DNA of 64,000 bases from Streptococcus downei MFe28 (GTDB lineage Bacteria; Bacillota; Bacilli; Lactobacillales; Streptococcaceae), in NCBI RefSeq assembly GCF_900459175.1, contig NZ_UHFA01000002.1, positions 1,798,001 through 1,862,000 of the forward strand. Reading direction: 5' to 3'. Position numbers and translations under genes: made by a program. The notes under the pieces are model-generated. The model was not told the origin of the DNA. It saw only the letters and a program-made list of their open reading frames with translations, and did no database searches. Of the stretch, positions 48,018 through 56,549 are shown piece by piece (the stretch's first letter is position 1; each line of letters begins with the position of its first letter).

Positions 48018-48045
48018 AGGAGTCTTCGGACTTCTTTTTCTTTTG
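48018..48045 (+). terminator. Terminator of rpmE2
   Basis: AGGAGTC TTCG GACTTCT followed by TTTTCTTTTG. Confidence 0.85.
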
Positions 48046-48179
48046 TCAAAATTTTCACCTTTCCTTTTTCTGATTGACCACCTCTTACAAAAAATCGGAA
48101 ATCAAGAGATTTATTTCTTAATCAGTTTTTCTAGGAATATTTTAAAGCCAGAAGCCTTTAAGCATAAAAGACCCCAGTT

Positions 48180-48366
48180 CCCACTATCGCTCAAGACACT
48201 TCGTTGGCTATAAGTGCTGCTTCGCAATCGCTAAGGGTGTTTCGGAACGTAGTTCTCGCTACCGCTCAAACTGCATCAATGTGCCTAAGCTTAACTTCAG
48301 CATTACTGCCTCGTTTCGCTAAGGCACATAGCAAAGCCAAGGTCCGAATTTGGGCCCTGGCTTTGC
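48180..48366 (-). repeat. Structured repeat Z, copy 2
   Basis: Carries TTCGGAACGTAGTT (48241) and AACTGCATCAAT (48269) as in copy 1 at 30300. Stem ATGTGCC/GGCACAT replaces ATAGCTC/GAGCTAT of copy 1, and AAGCCAGGG/CCTTGGCTT lies directly after the cupin stop. An additional GACACTT/AAGGGTGTT hairpin precedes. With the rpmE2 terminator this accounts for the 359-base gap. Confidence 0.55.
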
Positions 48367-48675
48367 TTAGTCTAATTCTAACTGCAAAAATTTTGTTTTT
48401 TCAACCGCCTTGATGGCGTGTACCTGTAAAGCAGGCACCGATAGTAATTCATTAGGAAGCAGAGACTGAACGACTCCGTCTGCAAGGCTAATTTCTAATT
48501 GTCCTTCAAGAACTTGCAGGAGCCTAGTCTGAGGGCTACTTTCTTGGCTGATTGTCTCCCCCTTATCCATGGCATAGAGGGTCAAGGCTTGGTTGATGGA
48601 GAGCTTTTTACTTAGGCTCCGACTGCTAATTTGATAGTCATGGTAATTGACCAAATCTAAAGGCTGTAATTTCAT
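48367..48675 (-). CDS. Small cupin-like protein, degenerate metal site
   Basis: A 102-residue single-domain cupin pattern: SINQALTLYAMDKGETISQE, TRLLQVLEGQLEISLADGVV, NELLSVPALQVHAIKAVEKT. The usual HxH is replaced by QES, leaving one His (QVHAI), so metal binding is doubtful. It follows another cupin after 2 bases and ends the three-gene operon with the methyltransferase. Role unknown; probably a paralogue of the upstream cupin. Confidence 0.72.
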   Translation of the reverse strand: MKLQPLDLVNYHDYQISSRSLSKKLSINQALTLYAMDKGETISQESSPQTRLLQVLEGQLEISLADGVVQSLLPNELLSVPALQVHAIKAVEKTKFLQLELD

Positions 48676-48677
48676 GC

Positions 48678-49016
48678 CTAGGCCTCCGGTTTAACGACAA
48701 CCAGCAACATCTGGAAGGCCTCTTGCGCATAGAGGGCATGGGGAATGCCAGCTGGCATCAGAATGGTTTGGCCAGCCTTGACTAGGAATTCTTCATCGCC
48801 AATTTCGATTTTTGCCTGACCGGAAAGTAGATTAACCATGGCATCACCTGGCGACTTGTGACGGGCTATCTCCTGGCCCTTATCAAGAGAAAAGACTGTC
48901 ATCCCTAAATCCTTTCGCTGAACCAGGGTCCGACTGAGCATCTGTTCTTCCTCAATCGGTACTTCATCCTTCAAATCGACTACCTTGGCTGGTGCTAACT
49001 TTTCAATATAGGCCAT
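48678..49016 (-). CDS. Cupin-domain protein
   Basis: A 112-residue single cupin: GQEIARHKSPGDAMVNLLSG is motif 1 (one His rather than HxH), then QAKIEIGDEEFLVKAGQTIL and MPAGIPHALYAQ is motif 2 with its His. Such proteins often bind a metal and act as small-molecule sensors or enzymes. AAGGAGG precedes the ATG by 6 bases. 11 bases after the methyltransferase, 2 bases before the second cupin. Confidence 0.83.
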   Translation of the reverse strand: MAYIEKLAPAKVVDLKDEVPIEEEQMLSRTLVQRKDLGMTVFSLDKGQEIARHKSPGDAMVNLLSGQAKIEIGDEEFLVKAGQTILMPAGIPHALYAQEAFQMLLVVVKPEA

Positions 49017-49027
49017 CTTCTTCCTCC

Positions 49028-49783
49028 TTATTTTTGACTTGCCACAGCAATGTAACCCAACTCTTTACCCGTCTTGTTAAAGAAGCCGTACATTTTCAGA
49101 AATTGTTGGCGATTGTCTTTTTTCATTCCTCGGTAAAATATCCGACAGGCTCCCAGGAGCCCTTCATCCTTAATCATACCAGTTATTGACATCAATGTCA
49201 TCTTACCAGTGTGATAATTAACTTGCGAAAAACCGCAGGATTTAAAGAGTTCCTGCCACTTGTCCACATGTAGGGGACTAACATTGGCGTTGATAGTCTG
49301 CCTCAATTGGGTCAATTTATCTTCCAGATGCTTATCACTAAAGGAAACATCGTGAGTCAAGAGCCGTCCACCGGGCTTGAGAACCCGATAATACTCCTTG
49401 ACGGCCTTGATTTTCGCTTTTTCTGACAACATGGTTAGCATGGCCTCATTGACAACAATATCAAAACTATTGTCAGGAAAGGGCAGTTTCATAGCATTGC
49501 CCTCTTGAACCTGAATGAACTCCTCCAGATGGGCAGCCTGGATAGATTTCCTGGCCTCTTCTAGAGCCCGCCTATCCTGGTCAATTCCCTTAATCTGACA
49601 GCCAAAGGTCTGGGCCAGTTCTATAGAGGTCGTGCACCTGTTACAGGCGACTTCTAAAACCTGACTGTCCCTGCTAAATCTTCCTTCCTTTATCAACCAA
49701 TTAGTGGCGGTGATACCACCAGGACGCAAGCGTTTCTTGCCTAGTCTGGCAAGAAAATTGTGACCAACTTCTTTTTTAGTCAT
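49028..49783 (-). CDS. Class I SAM-dependent methyltransferase
   Basis: A 251-residue methyltransferase: VLEVACNRCTTSIELAQTFG is motif I (EVACNRCTTS, with Cys instead of the common GxGxG), then GIDQDRRALEEARKSIQAAH, EGNAMKLPFPDNSFDIVVNE and VLKPGGRLLTHDV (motif post-III). UbiE/COQ5-like; substrate unknown. The atypical glycine-poor motif I is worth noting. First gene of an operon with two cupins; a long leader with a Fur/PerR-like palindrome lies upstream. Confidence 0.85.
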   Translation of the reverse strand: MTKKEVGHNFLARLGKKRLRPGGITATNWLIKEGRFSRDSQVLEVACNRCTTSIELAQTFGCQIKGIDQDRRALEEARKSIQAAHLEEFIQVQEGNAMKLPFPDNSFDIVVNEAMLTMLSEKAKIKAVKEYYRVLKPGGRLLTHDVSFSDKHLEDKLTQLRQTINANVSPLHVDKWQELFKSCGFSQVNYHTGKMTLMSITGMIKDEGLLGACRIFYRGMKKDNRQQFLKMYGFFNKTGKELGYIAVASQK

Positions 49784-49873
49784 CTATATCATCCTTTCGG
49801 AAATAAAACTTATTTTATACTCTGGAAGAAAGAGCTAGGTCAGTCGAAAAATTTCATTGAATGACAGGCTAAA

Positions 49874-49938
49874 AGAGGCCCACCTTCTGGGAACTTCACC
49901 TATCAGCCCACCAAACTCAAGAAAATCTGCTGGCCTCT
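49874..49938 (-). other. Structured leader of the methyltransferase-cupin operon
   Basis: On the minus strand AGAGGCC pairs with GGCCTCT across about 50 bases, with inner CAGC/GCTG pairing, and the 3' arm is followed by TTTTAG. Resembles an attenuator or riboswitch-like leader of unknown class. Confidence 0.4.
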
Positions 49939-50015
49939 ACTTCCTTTTGAGTACGGTTTAATTCTATCACAAATGATTGGCAGAATTGGCCTTACAGGAG
50001 CAAAGACGCTTATTC

Positions 50016-50028
50016 TAGAATGATTCTA
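50016..50028. promoter_or_regulatory. Fur/PerR-like 6-1-6 palindrome
   Basis: TAGAATGATTCTA is a perfect 6-1-6 inverted repeat, extended on one side to ATTCTAGAAT; it fits the streptococcal PerR box pattern. Located 233 bases before the methyltransferase start. Confidence 0.5.
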
Positions 50029-50039
50029 ATGCAGGTAGA

Positions 50040-50069
50040 ATAAAAGCCCGGGACACCAGTCTCCGGACT
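50040..50069 (-). terminator. Terminator of adcA
   Basis: AGTCCGGAGAC and GTCCCGGGCT pair (one bulge) around TGGT and are followed by TTTTATTC on the minus strand. Confidence 0.7.
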
Positions 50070-50099
50070 CTATATCAGATTGAGTTTTTGATTTGCCAG

Positions 50100-51620
50100 T
50101 CAACTATGGGCGACCAAATCTTGAGCAATATCATGACCAGACTTGTCGGCTGGGTAATAGGTTGGCCAGTTGTCCATTTCTTTTAAAATGGCATCCTGAC
50201 TGCTATTGCCCCAGAAGAGATGGAAGTGCTCCGCCTTTGTATCGAAAATATTGTGGTCACTAAACTGGATATACTTAAACTCTCCGGCCTTGCTATCCTT
50301 GCTTTCAAAAAGGTAACGAACACCACGATTGCCCTTTTTATAGGTCAAAATCTTATAACCAACATACTTATAAGTAAAGGTCTGACTTTTCCCATTTTGA
50401 GTGAAGGTCACTTGATTTTTCTTGCCATTGATTGAGATAGCTTCCACATCCGTCTTGTAGCCCTTGGTGTAGTATTCCTTATACGCCTTAGCGCTCATAT
50501 CCTTATTGAGCTTGGCCTTGTAATCCCAGACCTGATCCAGAGTCCCATCCTTGAGATAGGGATAAATAGATTGCCAGTCACCTGACCAGTCTGATAAGGT
50601 TCGATTGCTGACATCGCTATCTTTAAAGTAACCCTTTTGAACAGTCTTTGGGGCTTCTTTGGCAGGAATCTCTTGTCCTTGGCTGTCGGTCGTTTTTCGG
50701 AGGTTTTTTAGATTTTGGCGCATGATGGAGAAATAATCTTCTCCCTCATCCATCTGCTTTTGGGTCAGGCTTTCAATTGGATTCAAAACTAGGGTCTCAA
50801 CGCCAGCTTCTTTGGCCAAGGTTTCGGAAACGGCGGATGAGGCATTTTCTTCAAAATAAACATACTTGATGCCAGAATTCTTGACCTCTTGACTCAAGCT
50901 AGCCAAGTGTTGAGCAGACGGCTCGCTTTCAGCTGAAATGCCATTGACATGGATTTGGTTGAGGCCGTAATCCAGGGCTAGGTAAGCAAAGGCCGCGTGC
51001 TGGGTGATGAAACTCTTCTGTTTGGCAGTAGTTAGGGCAGATGCGTAGTCCTTATCCAAGCCCTTCAATTTCTGAATATACTTAGCAGCATTCTTCTTGA
51101 AAATCGTCGCCTTCTGAGGGTACTTCTTAGAGAGACTATCGCGAATCGTTTCTACCAACTTAATGGAGCGACTTGGCGATAACCAAACGTGGGGATCATA
51201 ATCATGATGGTGTCCCTCATGCCCTTCTTCCCCCTCTTCTTCACTACCTGTTAGGAGGACCATATTACCAGTAGCTCGAATAAAATCGGTCTTTCCCTTG
51301 CCAATAGACTTCTTAACCTTAGGAATCCAGGTTTCCATGCTCTCATTGTCATAGACCAGGGCGTCGGCCTTTTGAATAGTAGCCAAGTCCTTTGTGGACG
51401 GATTAAAGTCATGGGGCTCTGTGCCCGCCTTCATAAGAAGCTGAACCTGACCTTGGTCCCCAACAACATTTTTGGTAAATTCATACATGGGATAGAAAGT
51501 TGCGACCACCTGAATATCACCAGACTTCTGCTTCTCTTGCTCACGGAACCAGGTAAAACCAATCACCACACAAGCAAGAATCATCAGGATTGCAACTGTC
51601 ATTAGTCTTTTTTTCTTCAT
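50100..51620 (-). CDS. adcA: Zinc-binding lipoprotein AdcA with fused ZinT domain
   Basis: A 506-residue zinc ABC transporter receptor. Lipobox MILAC puts the lipidated Cys at 17. Cluster A-1 domain to about 305: EPHDFNPS with H70, the His-rich mobile loop EGHEGHHHDYDPH (131-144), ITQHAAFAYLALDYG and PIESLTQKQMDEGEDYFSIM. A ZinT domain follows from about 325 (SDWSGDWQSIYPYLKDGTLD; AEHFHLFWGN), as in streptococcal AdcA. No adcBC here. Two AdcR boxes overlap its promoter. Confidence 0.96.
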   Translation of the reverse strand: MKKKRLMTVAILMILACVVIGFTWFREQEKQKSGDIQVVATFYPMYEFTKNVVGDQGQVQLLMKAGTEPHDFNPSTKDLATIQKADALVYDNESMETWIPKVKKSIGKGKTDFIRATGNMVLLTGSEEEGEEGHEGHHHDYDPHVWLSPSRSIKLVETIRDSLSKKYPQKATIFKKNAAKYIQKLKGLDKDYASALTTAKQKSFITQHAAFAYLALDYGLNQIHVNGISAESEPSAQHLASLSQEVKNSGIKYVYFEENASSAVSETLAKEAGVETLVLNPIESLTQKQMDEGEDYFSIMRQNLKNLRKTTDSQGQEIPAKEAPKTVQKGYFKDSDVSNRTLSDWSGDWQSIYPYLKDGTLDQVWDYKAKLNKDMSAKAYKEYYTKGYKTDVEAISINGKKNQVTFTQNGKSQTFTYKYVGYKILTYKKGNRGVRYLFESKDSKAGEFKYIQFSDHNIFDTKAEHFHLFWGNSSQDAILKEMDNWPTYYPADKSGHDIAQDLVAHS

Positions 51621-51633
51621 TTTTCTCCCTTCC

Positions 51634-51645
51634 TTAACCGGTTAA
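51634..51645. promoter_or_regulatory. AdcR operator 1
   Basis: TTAACCGGTTAA, perfect match to the AdcR consensus TTAACNNGTTAA; between the -10 and the adcA start. Confidence 0.85.
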
Positions 51646-51653
51646 TTAGATTA

Positions 51654-51665
51654 TTTACTGGTTAA
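51654..51665. promoter_or_regulatory. AdcR operator 2
   Basis: TTTACTGGTTAA, one mismatch to the AdcR consensus; it abuts the adcA -10, so zinc-loaded AdcR would block transcription. Confidence 0.75.
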
Positions 51666-51692
51666 GTATATCATAAAAAAACAAAAGTGCAA
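51665..51692 (-). promoter_or_regulatory. Promoter of adcA
   Basis: TTGCAC-16-TATACT on the minus strand, overlapping AdcR operator 2. Confidence 0.7.
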
Positions 51693-51794
51693 GCCTTTTG
51701 TGAAAAATTTATTAGCGAAATCATTTTTTCAGAGAATAGAAAATTCAGACTTACATCCCTTAAAATCAAAAACTACCTTGAGACAGTTTTCTAA

Positions 51795-52299
51795 TTACGA
51801 TGCATATATCGGTTGGCCGATAATGGCATTAGTGATAGGTATAGGTTGCTCGCTCTAGCGACAACCGTAGCTGAACAAGTTTTTTAGCACTTAGTGAAAT
51901 TGCTCAATTGAACACGCCTACAACTCTGTGAATTTAGATGAAATCACCTAGGTGCAAGCACCTTCGTTGATTTCCCTAAAATTCTTTGAATTGCTTAACG
52001 GCTTTGTATCTTATTAATTAAACACGCCTACACTTCTTTAAAAATAGATAATTCTTCCTAGGCGTTTCATCGCCTTCGTCAGAATTCCACTTCGCTTTTT
52101 CATTTTCAAGCTCGGGTTAAAAAGGTCTCCCAGACCTTTTTAATCATTCAAAGTGCTTAACGGCTTTGTATCTTGTTAATTGAACACGGGCCTCTTTCTT
52201 AGGAAAAAAGATAAACCTCCTTGTGCGATTCTCGCACATCGTCAGTTTCCTATTTTTCTACAGAAAGATCGCTAAAGCGATTCGGCCCTTTGTATCTTA
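51795..52299 (-). repeat. Array of structured repeats X-X-X-Y 3' of whiA
   Basis: Read in the sense of whiA: X modules 52178-52299, 52016-52174 and 51906-52013, then Y 51795-51905. Each X starts TAAGATACAAAG (CAAGATACAAAG in the second) and ends CGTGTTCAATTA (TTTAATTA in the second), enclosing a long imperfect hairpin. Outer stems vary together: GGGCC/GGCCC in the first, GCC/GGC in the others. The whiA stop TAA (52297-52299) is the first TAA of the array. Between here and adcA only the adcA promoter remains. Confidence 0.7.
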
Positions 52300-53208
52300 C
52301 AGTTCCTCTGCTATTTTATTGATTTTGCGGAGGCGGTGGTTGACGCCACTCTTGCTTAAGGGTGTTTCTAGGCTGTCAGCAATTTCCTGAATAGAATAAT
52401 CTGGATGAGCCACTCGAACCTGGGCGACCTGACGGAGGTCTGAGGGAAGGCTGTCAAAACCAACGGTATCCATAATTTTGATGATATTATTGATGGTTTT
52501 CATGCTGGCCTTGACCGTGCGGGCAATGTTGGCGGCTTCCGCATTATTGGCCCGGTTGAGGTCATTTCTGGTCTCTCGCATGATTTTGATTTCTTCAAAA
52601 TTAGCCTTGGCCTGCATGGCCTCAATAACAATCAGGAAATCCATGATGTCCTCTGCCCTTTGCAGGTAGGTTACCGCTCCATTTTTATGCTCAATAACCT
52701 TGACATCCAGCATAAATTTTCGCATGAGTTGGGCTAGGTCTTCGGCGTGATCTTGATAGACTGAGAAAATTTCTAATTGATACTTGCCTGATTCGGGGTC
52801 ACGAATAGAGCCATTGGCTAAAAAGGCTCCTCGCAAATAAGCCCGACCGGCCTCATCATCTTGGAGGATAGACTGGGCAATACCAGTCTCAATCCCAAAA
52901 AAGGAGTCTGCCAATTGCAGGTCAGAGAGAATGGCCTCGACCTCCTGATCAAGAAAGACGGTATAAACCCGATTTTTCTTCAAATTGGTCTTTTGGTGGT
53001 AACGAATGTCGGGATGACTGCCATAGAGGTCTTCCAGAAGGGAATAAATATGACGGGCAATCTTGGCGTTTTCCGTTAGGATAGATAGGGTCAAACCAGC
53101 ACTTGTCAGGCCCAGACTGCCAGACATCTTAATGATGGCAGACAATTGACTGCGCCCTCTATCGCTTAGACCCAGAACTTCCTCTTTGACCTGAGTGGTA
53201 AAACTCAT
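52297..53208 (-). CDS. whiA: Sporulation/cell-division regulator WhiA
   Basis: A 303-residue WhiA: N-terminal LAGLIDADG-type homing-endonuclease fold without its catalytic acids ([40 protein letters not shown]) and a C-terminal HTH ([20 protein letters not shown] followed by [17 protein letters not shown]). Binds DNA and affects division and nucleoid organisation in Firmicutes. Stop codon lies at the first bases of an X repeat. Overlaps yvcK by 4 bases in the conserved rapZ-yvcK-whiA operon. Confidence 0.96.
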   Translation of the reverse strand: MSFTTQVKEEVLGLSDRGRSQLSAIIKMSGSLGLTSAGLTLSILTENAKIARHIYSLLEDLYGSHPDIRYHQKTNLKKNRVYTVFLDQEVEAILSDLQLADSFFGIETGIAQSILQDDEAGRAYLRGAFLANGSIRDPESGKYQLEIFSVYQDHAEDLAQLMRKFMLDVKVIEHKNGAVTYLQRAEDIMDFLIVIEAMQAKANFEEIKIMRETRNDLNRANNAEAANIARTVKASMKTINNIIKIMDTVGFDSLPSDLRQVAQVRVAHPDYSIQEIADSLETPLSKSGVNHRLRKINKIAEEL

Positions 53209-54182
53209 CGTTTTCTCCTCTTAATTAAACGCATCAATTCTTCAACGACTAGCTCCCCATGGTGGAAGGCTCCGCCATTTTCCAAACGCAAAAAATTAGA
53301 CGAAATAACCCGTTTGACCAGGCTCTGCAGGCCCTCAAAATCATGGTCAACCTGAATCAAATATTCGTCAAACTTATTGGTATCCATATAGTCCTTGGGA
53401 ACAGGCTCAATATTAACGAGAACAGTATCGATGACATCTGCACCCAGATGGCGATTGAGAACAGCCACATGGTCTGCATCAGAAAATTGCTCGGTTTCCC
53501 CGTACTGGGTCATGATATTACAGACATAAGCCACTTCTGCCTGGGTCTCCAAAAGGGCCTGCTTGATTTCAGGAATGACCAGATTAGGCAAGATTGAGGT
53601 AAAGAGTGAACCAGGTCCCAAGACAATCATATCGCTGTCCAGGATGGCCTCAACAACCTTACGACTGGCCGAGGGCTGCTTGGTATTGTAGGTATTGGTG
53701 ACAAAGACATGGTCAATCATACCCTCGTAATCGGCAATACTGGACTCGCCAACCACCTCGTGACCGTCCTGAAAGACAGCGTGTAGGGTCAGGGCATCCT
53801 CGCTAGCAGGATAAATCTTGCCTGTTGTATGGAAAAATTTGCTGAGGATCTGCATGGCATTATAGGTTGAACCCTGCATCTCAGAAATGCCAGCAATAAT
53901 CAGATTCCCCAGAGGGTGGCCAGACAGGGCACCGTCGTCCGCATTAAAGCGGTATTGAAAAATCTTCTCGTAGAACTTGGGCATATCACTCATGGCAACC
54001 AAGACATTTCTCAGGTCACCAGGCGGAGTCAGCTGCATGGCAGAACGGAGCTCGCCCGAAGAGCCCCCATCGTCAGCCACAGTCACAATAGCGGTGATGT
54101 CAACATTCTCATGACGGAGACTTTTGAGGAGGACTGGAATCCCCGTTCCACCACCGATTACAGTAATTTTGGGTTTTCTCAT
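53205..54182 (-). CDS. Gluconeogenesis factor YvcK family protein
   Basis: A 325-residue CofD-fold protein: [20 protein letters not shown] (nucleotide-binding start), [71 protein letters not shown]. YvcK binds UDP-sugars and controls central carbon use and cell shape in Bacillus and others. It lies between rapZ and whiA with 4-base overlaps at both ends. Confidence 0.95.
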   Translation of the reverse strand: MRKPKITVIGGGTGIPVLLKSLRHENVDITAIVTVADDGGSSGELRSAMQLTPPGDLRNVLVAMSDMPKFYEKIFQYRFNADDGALSGHPLGNLIIAGISEMQGSTYNAMQILSKFFHTTGKIYPASEDALTLHAVFQDGHEVVGESSIADYEGMIDHVFVTNTYNTKQPSASRKVVEAILDSDMIVLGPGSLFTSILPNLVIPEIKQALLETQAEVAYVCNIMTQYGETEQFSDADHVAVLNRHLGADVIDTVLVNIEPVPKDYMDTNKFDEYLIQVDHDFEGLQSLVKRVISSNFLRLENGGAFHHGELVVEELMRLIKRRKR

Positions 54183-55066
54183 GAGCGGTTCACCGTTTCC
54201 TTACGTCTATCCTTGTCGCGGTGGCTTTCATTGACAGGCCAGTCAGCCTTCAAATCCTGAGCCAGGCGGTGGGCAAAGGCTACGCTACGGTGTTGCCCAC
54301 CCGTACAGCCAACAGCAATGGTCAAGATAGCCTTACCTTCCTTCTGATAGCCTGGCAAAATTGGTTTAATCAAATCCAGCAAGTGGTGGTAAAAGTCTTC
54401 GGACTCATCATGGTTCATGACATAATCAGCCACTTCTTCATCAAGTCCCGTTTGATTGCGTAATTCGGGAATATAATAAGGATTTGGCAAGAAACGGACA
54501 TCAAAGACCAAGTCTGCATCTAGGGGCAGGCCGTATTTGAAGCCGAAACTCATGACTTCAATCCGAAATGGCGTCGCATCATCTTCCGATGAAAATTGCT
54601 CGGAGATAGTTTTGCGCAACTGCCGTGGGGTTAATTCAGTCGTATCGACAACGTTTTGACTCAGACTCTTGAGAGGGGCCAAAAGTTCGCGCTCCAGCTT
54701 AATGCCATCCATTACCCGACCATCGGCAGCTAGAGGGTGACTGCGACGGGTTTCCTTATAGCGGGCTACCAGCTCGCCATCCGTTGCATCTAGAAAAAGA
54801 ATTTTGAAATCGATGGCTGGATTTTTGTCCAGTTCATCTAAGATGGAGTTAATCTCCTTGAAAAAGAGACGGCTACGCATATCAACAACGAGGGCTACCT
54901 TGTCATTTTCCTCACTGTGACCAACTAGCTCCATGAATTTGGGAACTAGGGTTGGAGGCATATTATCAATGGTAAAGTAACCCATGTCCTCAAAGGATTG
55001 AATGGCAACAGTCTTTCCGGCACCACTCATCCCTGTTACAATCACAAGATTAATGGGGTTTGTCAT
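54179..55066 (-). CDS. rapZ: RNase adapter RapZ (YvcJ)
   Basis: A 295-residue P-loop NTPase: GMSGAGKT at 12-19 (Walker A), [38 protein letters not shown] (Walker B region), and the C-terminal [20 protein letters not shown] and [20 protein letters not shown]. In Firmicutes the role in small RNA decay is not shown. ATG at 55066 has GGGAG 6 bases upstream and the usual family start; an in-frame ATG ten codons earlier is less likely. Confidence 0.95.
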   Translation of the reverse strand: MTNPINLVIVTGMSGAGKTVAIQSFEDMGYFTIDNMPPTLVPKFMELVGHSEENDKVALVVDMRSRLFFKEINSILDELDKNPAIDFKILFLDATDGELVARYKETRRSHPLAADGRVMDGIKLERELLAPLKSLSQNVVDTTELTPRQLRKTISEQFSSEDDATPFRIEVMSFGFKYGLPLDADLVFDVRFLPNPYYIPELRNQTGLDEEVADYVMNHDESEDFYHHLLDLIKPILPGYQKEGKAILTIAVGCTGGQHRSVAFAHRLAQDLKADWPVNESHRDKDRRKETVNRS

Positions 55067-55220
55067 AATTTTCTCCCTTCCTTGGATTAGGCCCAAAACT
55101 TTAGGCCTTGTCTCTCCCGTATTTTTCGACCTTTGACTCTCCCTGAAAAGTCAATGCTCCTTTCTGCCTTTGCTAGGGGCAGGGAACCTAGAAGAAAGCT
55201 TCAATTTTTAAAAGTGATGC

Positions 55221-55973
55221 TTAATCTTTAGTGGCCAGTTGCTCCCTAAGCTCATAATTGGTCTTTTGTAAATCATCCAATTGCTGGGTGATTGAGGCCA
55301 ATATTTGAGTTTGTAATTTTTGCACTTGCAGGAGGTCTGACTGGTCTTGTTGAACCAAGTGGTCCAGCTTGGTGTGCAGGAGTCGAACGCCTTCTTCGGA
55401 TTTTTTATTGACATTAAAGTCATTCTTGGCCTGTAAACGATCATAATCGCTAGCCCTGTTCTGACTCATCATAATTAGAGGCGCCTGAATGGCCGCCAGT
55501 GTCGATAGGGCCAAGTTCAAAAGGATAAAGGGGTAGGCATCAAACTGGATTCCAAAAGGTTTGTAGACATTAATCGCCATCCAAATAGCCATGAAGAGGG
55601 TGAAGCTGATGATGAAGGTCCAAGAACCACCAAACCGAGCCACATCATCGGCAATTCTTTGGCCAAAAGTGACCTTGCGATCCAAAGCCTCTTGGACATC
55701 CAGAGTCTGGTAGTCACCTTTTTTCGTGACATCATAGACCGTCTCGCGAATATAGTCATTTTTCACCTGGGCGCGTTCGATGGTCTTATCCAGGAAAATC
55801 AGACGATAGTGGAGCAAGATCTTATTGGAGATGAAATCTTCATCAGTCAGTTGGGGATGGTCATGCTTAATCAAATTTTTTAGCTGGCCATCAATCTCCG
55901 ATAAAAAGACCCCTTCAGTTAAATGATAGGGTTGTTGGTTTAAGGCGTCATAAACGAGCTTGTCTTCTGGCAT
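55221..55973 (-). CDS. DUF1003 membrane protein
   Basis: A 250-residue protein with a soluble N-terminal part, then the DUF1003 core: GQRIADDVARFGGSWTFIIS, FTLFMAIWMAINVYKPFGIQ, FDAYPFILLNLALSTLAAIQ, APLIMMSQNRASDYDRLQAK (two membrane helices around 127-150 and 160-180). The C-terminal 60 residues form a coiled coil. Function unknown. Probably first gene of its own unit upstream of rapZ; 154 bases lie between. Confidence 0.87.
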   Translation of the reverse strand: MPEDKLVYDALNQQPYHLTEGVFLSEIDGQLKNLIKHDHPQLTDEDFISNKILLHYRLIFLDKTIERAQVKNDYIRETVYDVTKKGDYQTLDVQEALDRKVTFGQRIADDVARFGGSWTFIISFTLFMAIWMAINVYKPFGIQFDAYPFILLNLALSTLAAIQAPLIMMSQNRASDYDRLQAKNDFNVNKKSEEGVRLLHTKLDHLVQQDQSDLLQVQKLQTQILASITQQLDDLQKTNYELREQLATKD

Positions 55974-56116
55974 ATTTTACCTACTTTCTAGCCTCAATTA
56001 TACCATAATTAAGAGAGGAACTAATAGTCAAAGGAAATCAAGCCCAATGTTTGATAGAGTTGTCCTTTCTAGATTTCAGCTTTTGTTTTTGATTTGTCTG
56101 AATGGCCCCAAAGCAT

Positions 56117-56144
56117 AAAAAAGACTGGAGCTCTTACTCCAATC
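56117..56144 (-). terminator. Terminator of ridA
   Basis: GATTGGAG TAAGAG CTCCAGTC followed by TTTTTTATGC on the minus strand, directly after the ridA stop. Confidence 0.85.
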
Positions 56145-56152
56145 CCTTTTTA

Positions 56153-56530
56153 TTAGGCAAGTTCTGCTATCACTTCGACTTCAACCTTGACGTCCTTTGG
56201 CAGACGGGCCACTTCCACACAGGAGCGGGCTGGAAATTCTTCCTTGAAGGCTGTCGCGTAAACTTCATTGAAGGCTGTGAAATCATTGATGTCACTCAGG
56301 AAACAGGTGGTCTTGACCACATGGTCAAAATCAGTTCCAGCGGCTTCCAAGATAGCCCCGATATTTTTCAGGACCTGCCGGGTCTGCTCTTCAATCGTGT
56401 CCCCCACCACTTGACCTGTTTCAGGTGAGAGGGGAACTTGGCCAGAGGCAAAGAGGAGATTGCCAGCTTGCTTGGCTTGAACATAAGGGCCGAGGGCCTT
56501 GGGCGCTTTTTCGGTATGGAAGGTTTTCAT
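56153..56530 (-). CDS. RidA-family imine/enamine deaminase
   Basis: A 125-residue Rid protein (YjgF/YER057c): AKQAGNLLFASGQVPLSPET, TRQVLKNIGAILEAAGTDFD, HVVKTTCFLSDINDFTAFNE, FPARSCVEVARLPKDVKVEV (Arg/Glu active site, ARSCVE with R). Deaminates reactive 2-aminoacrylate-type intermediates. ATG at 56530 is preferred over one three codons earlier. Follows the GldA-like gene after 19 bases. Confidence 0.92.
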   Translation of the reverse strand: MKTFHTEKAPKALGPYVQAKQAGNLLFASGQVPLSPETGQVVGDTIEEQTRQVLKNIGAILEAAGTDFDHVVKTTCFLSDINDFTAFNEVYATAFKEEFPARSCVEVARLPKDVKVEVEVIAELA

Positions 56531-56549
56531 GAAAATCACACTTTCTAAT

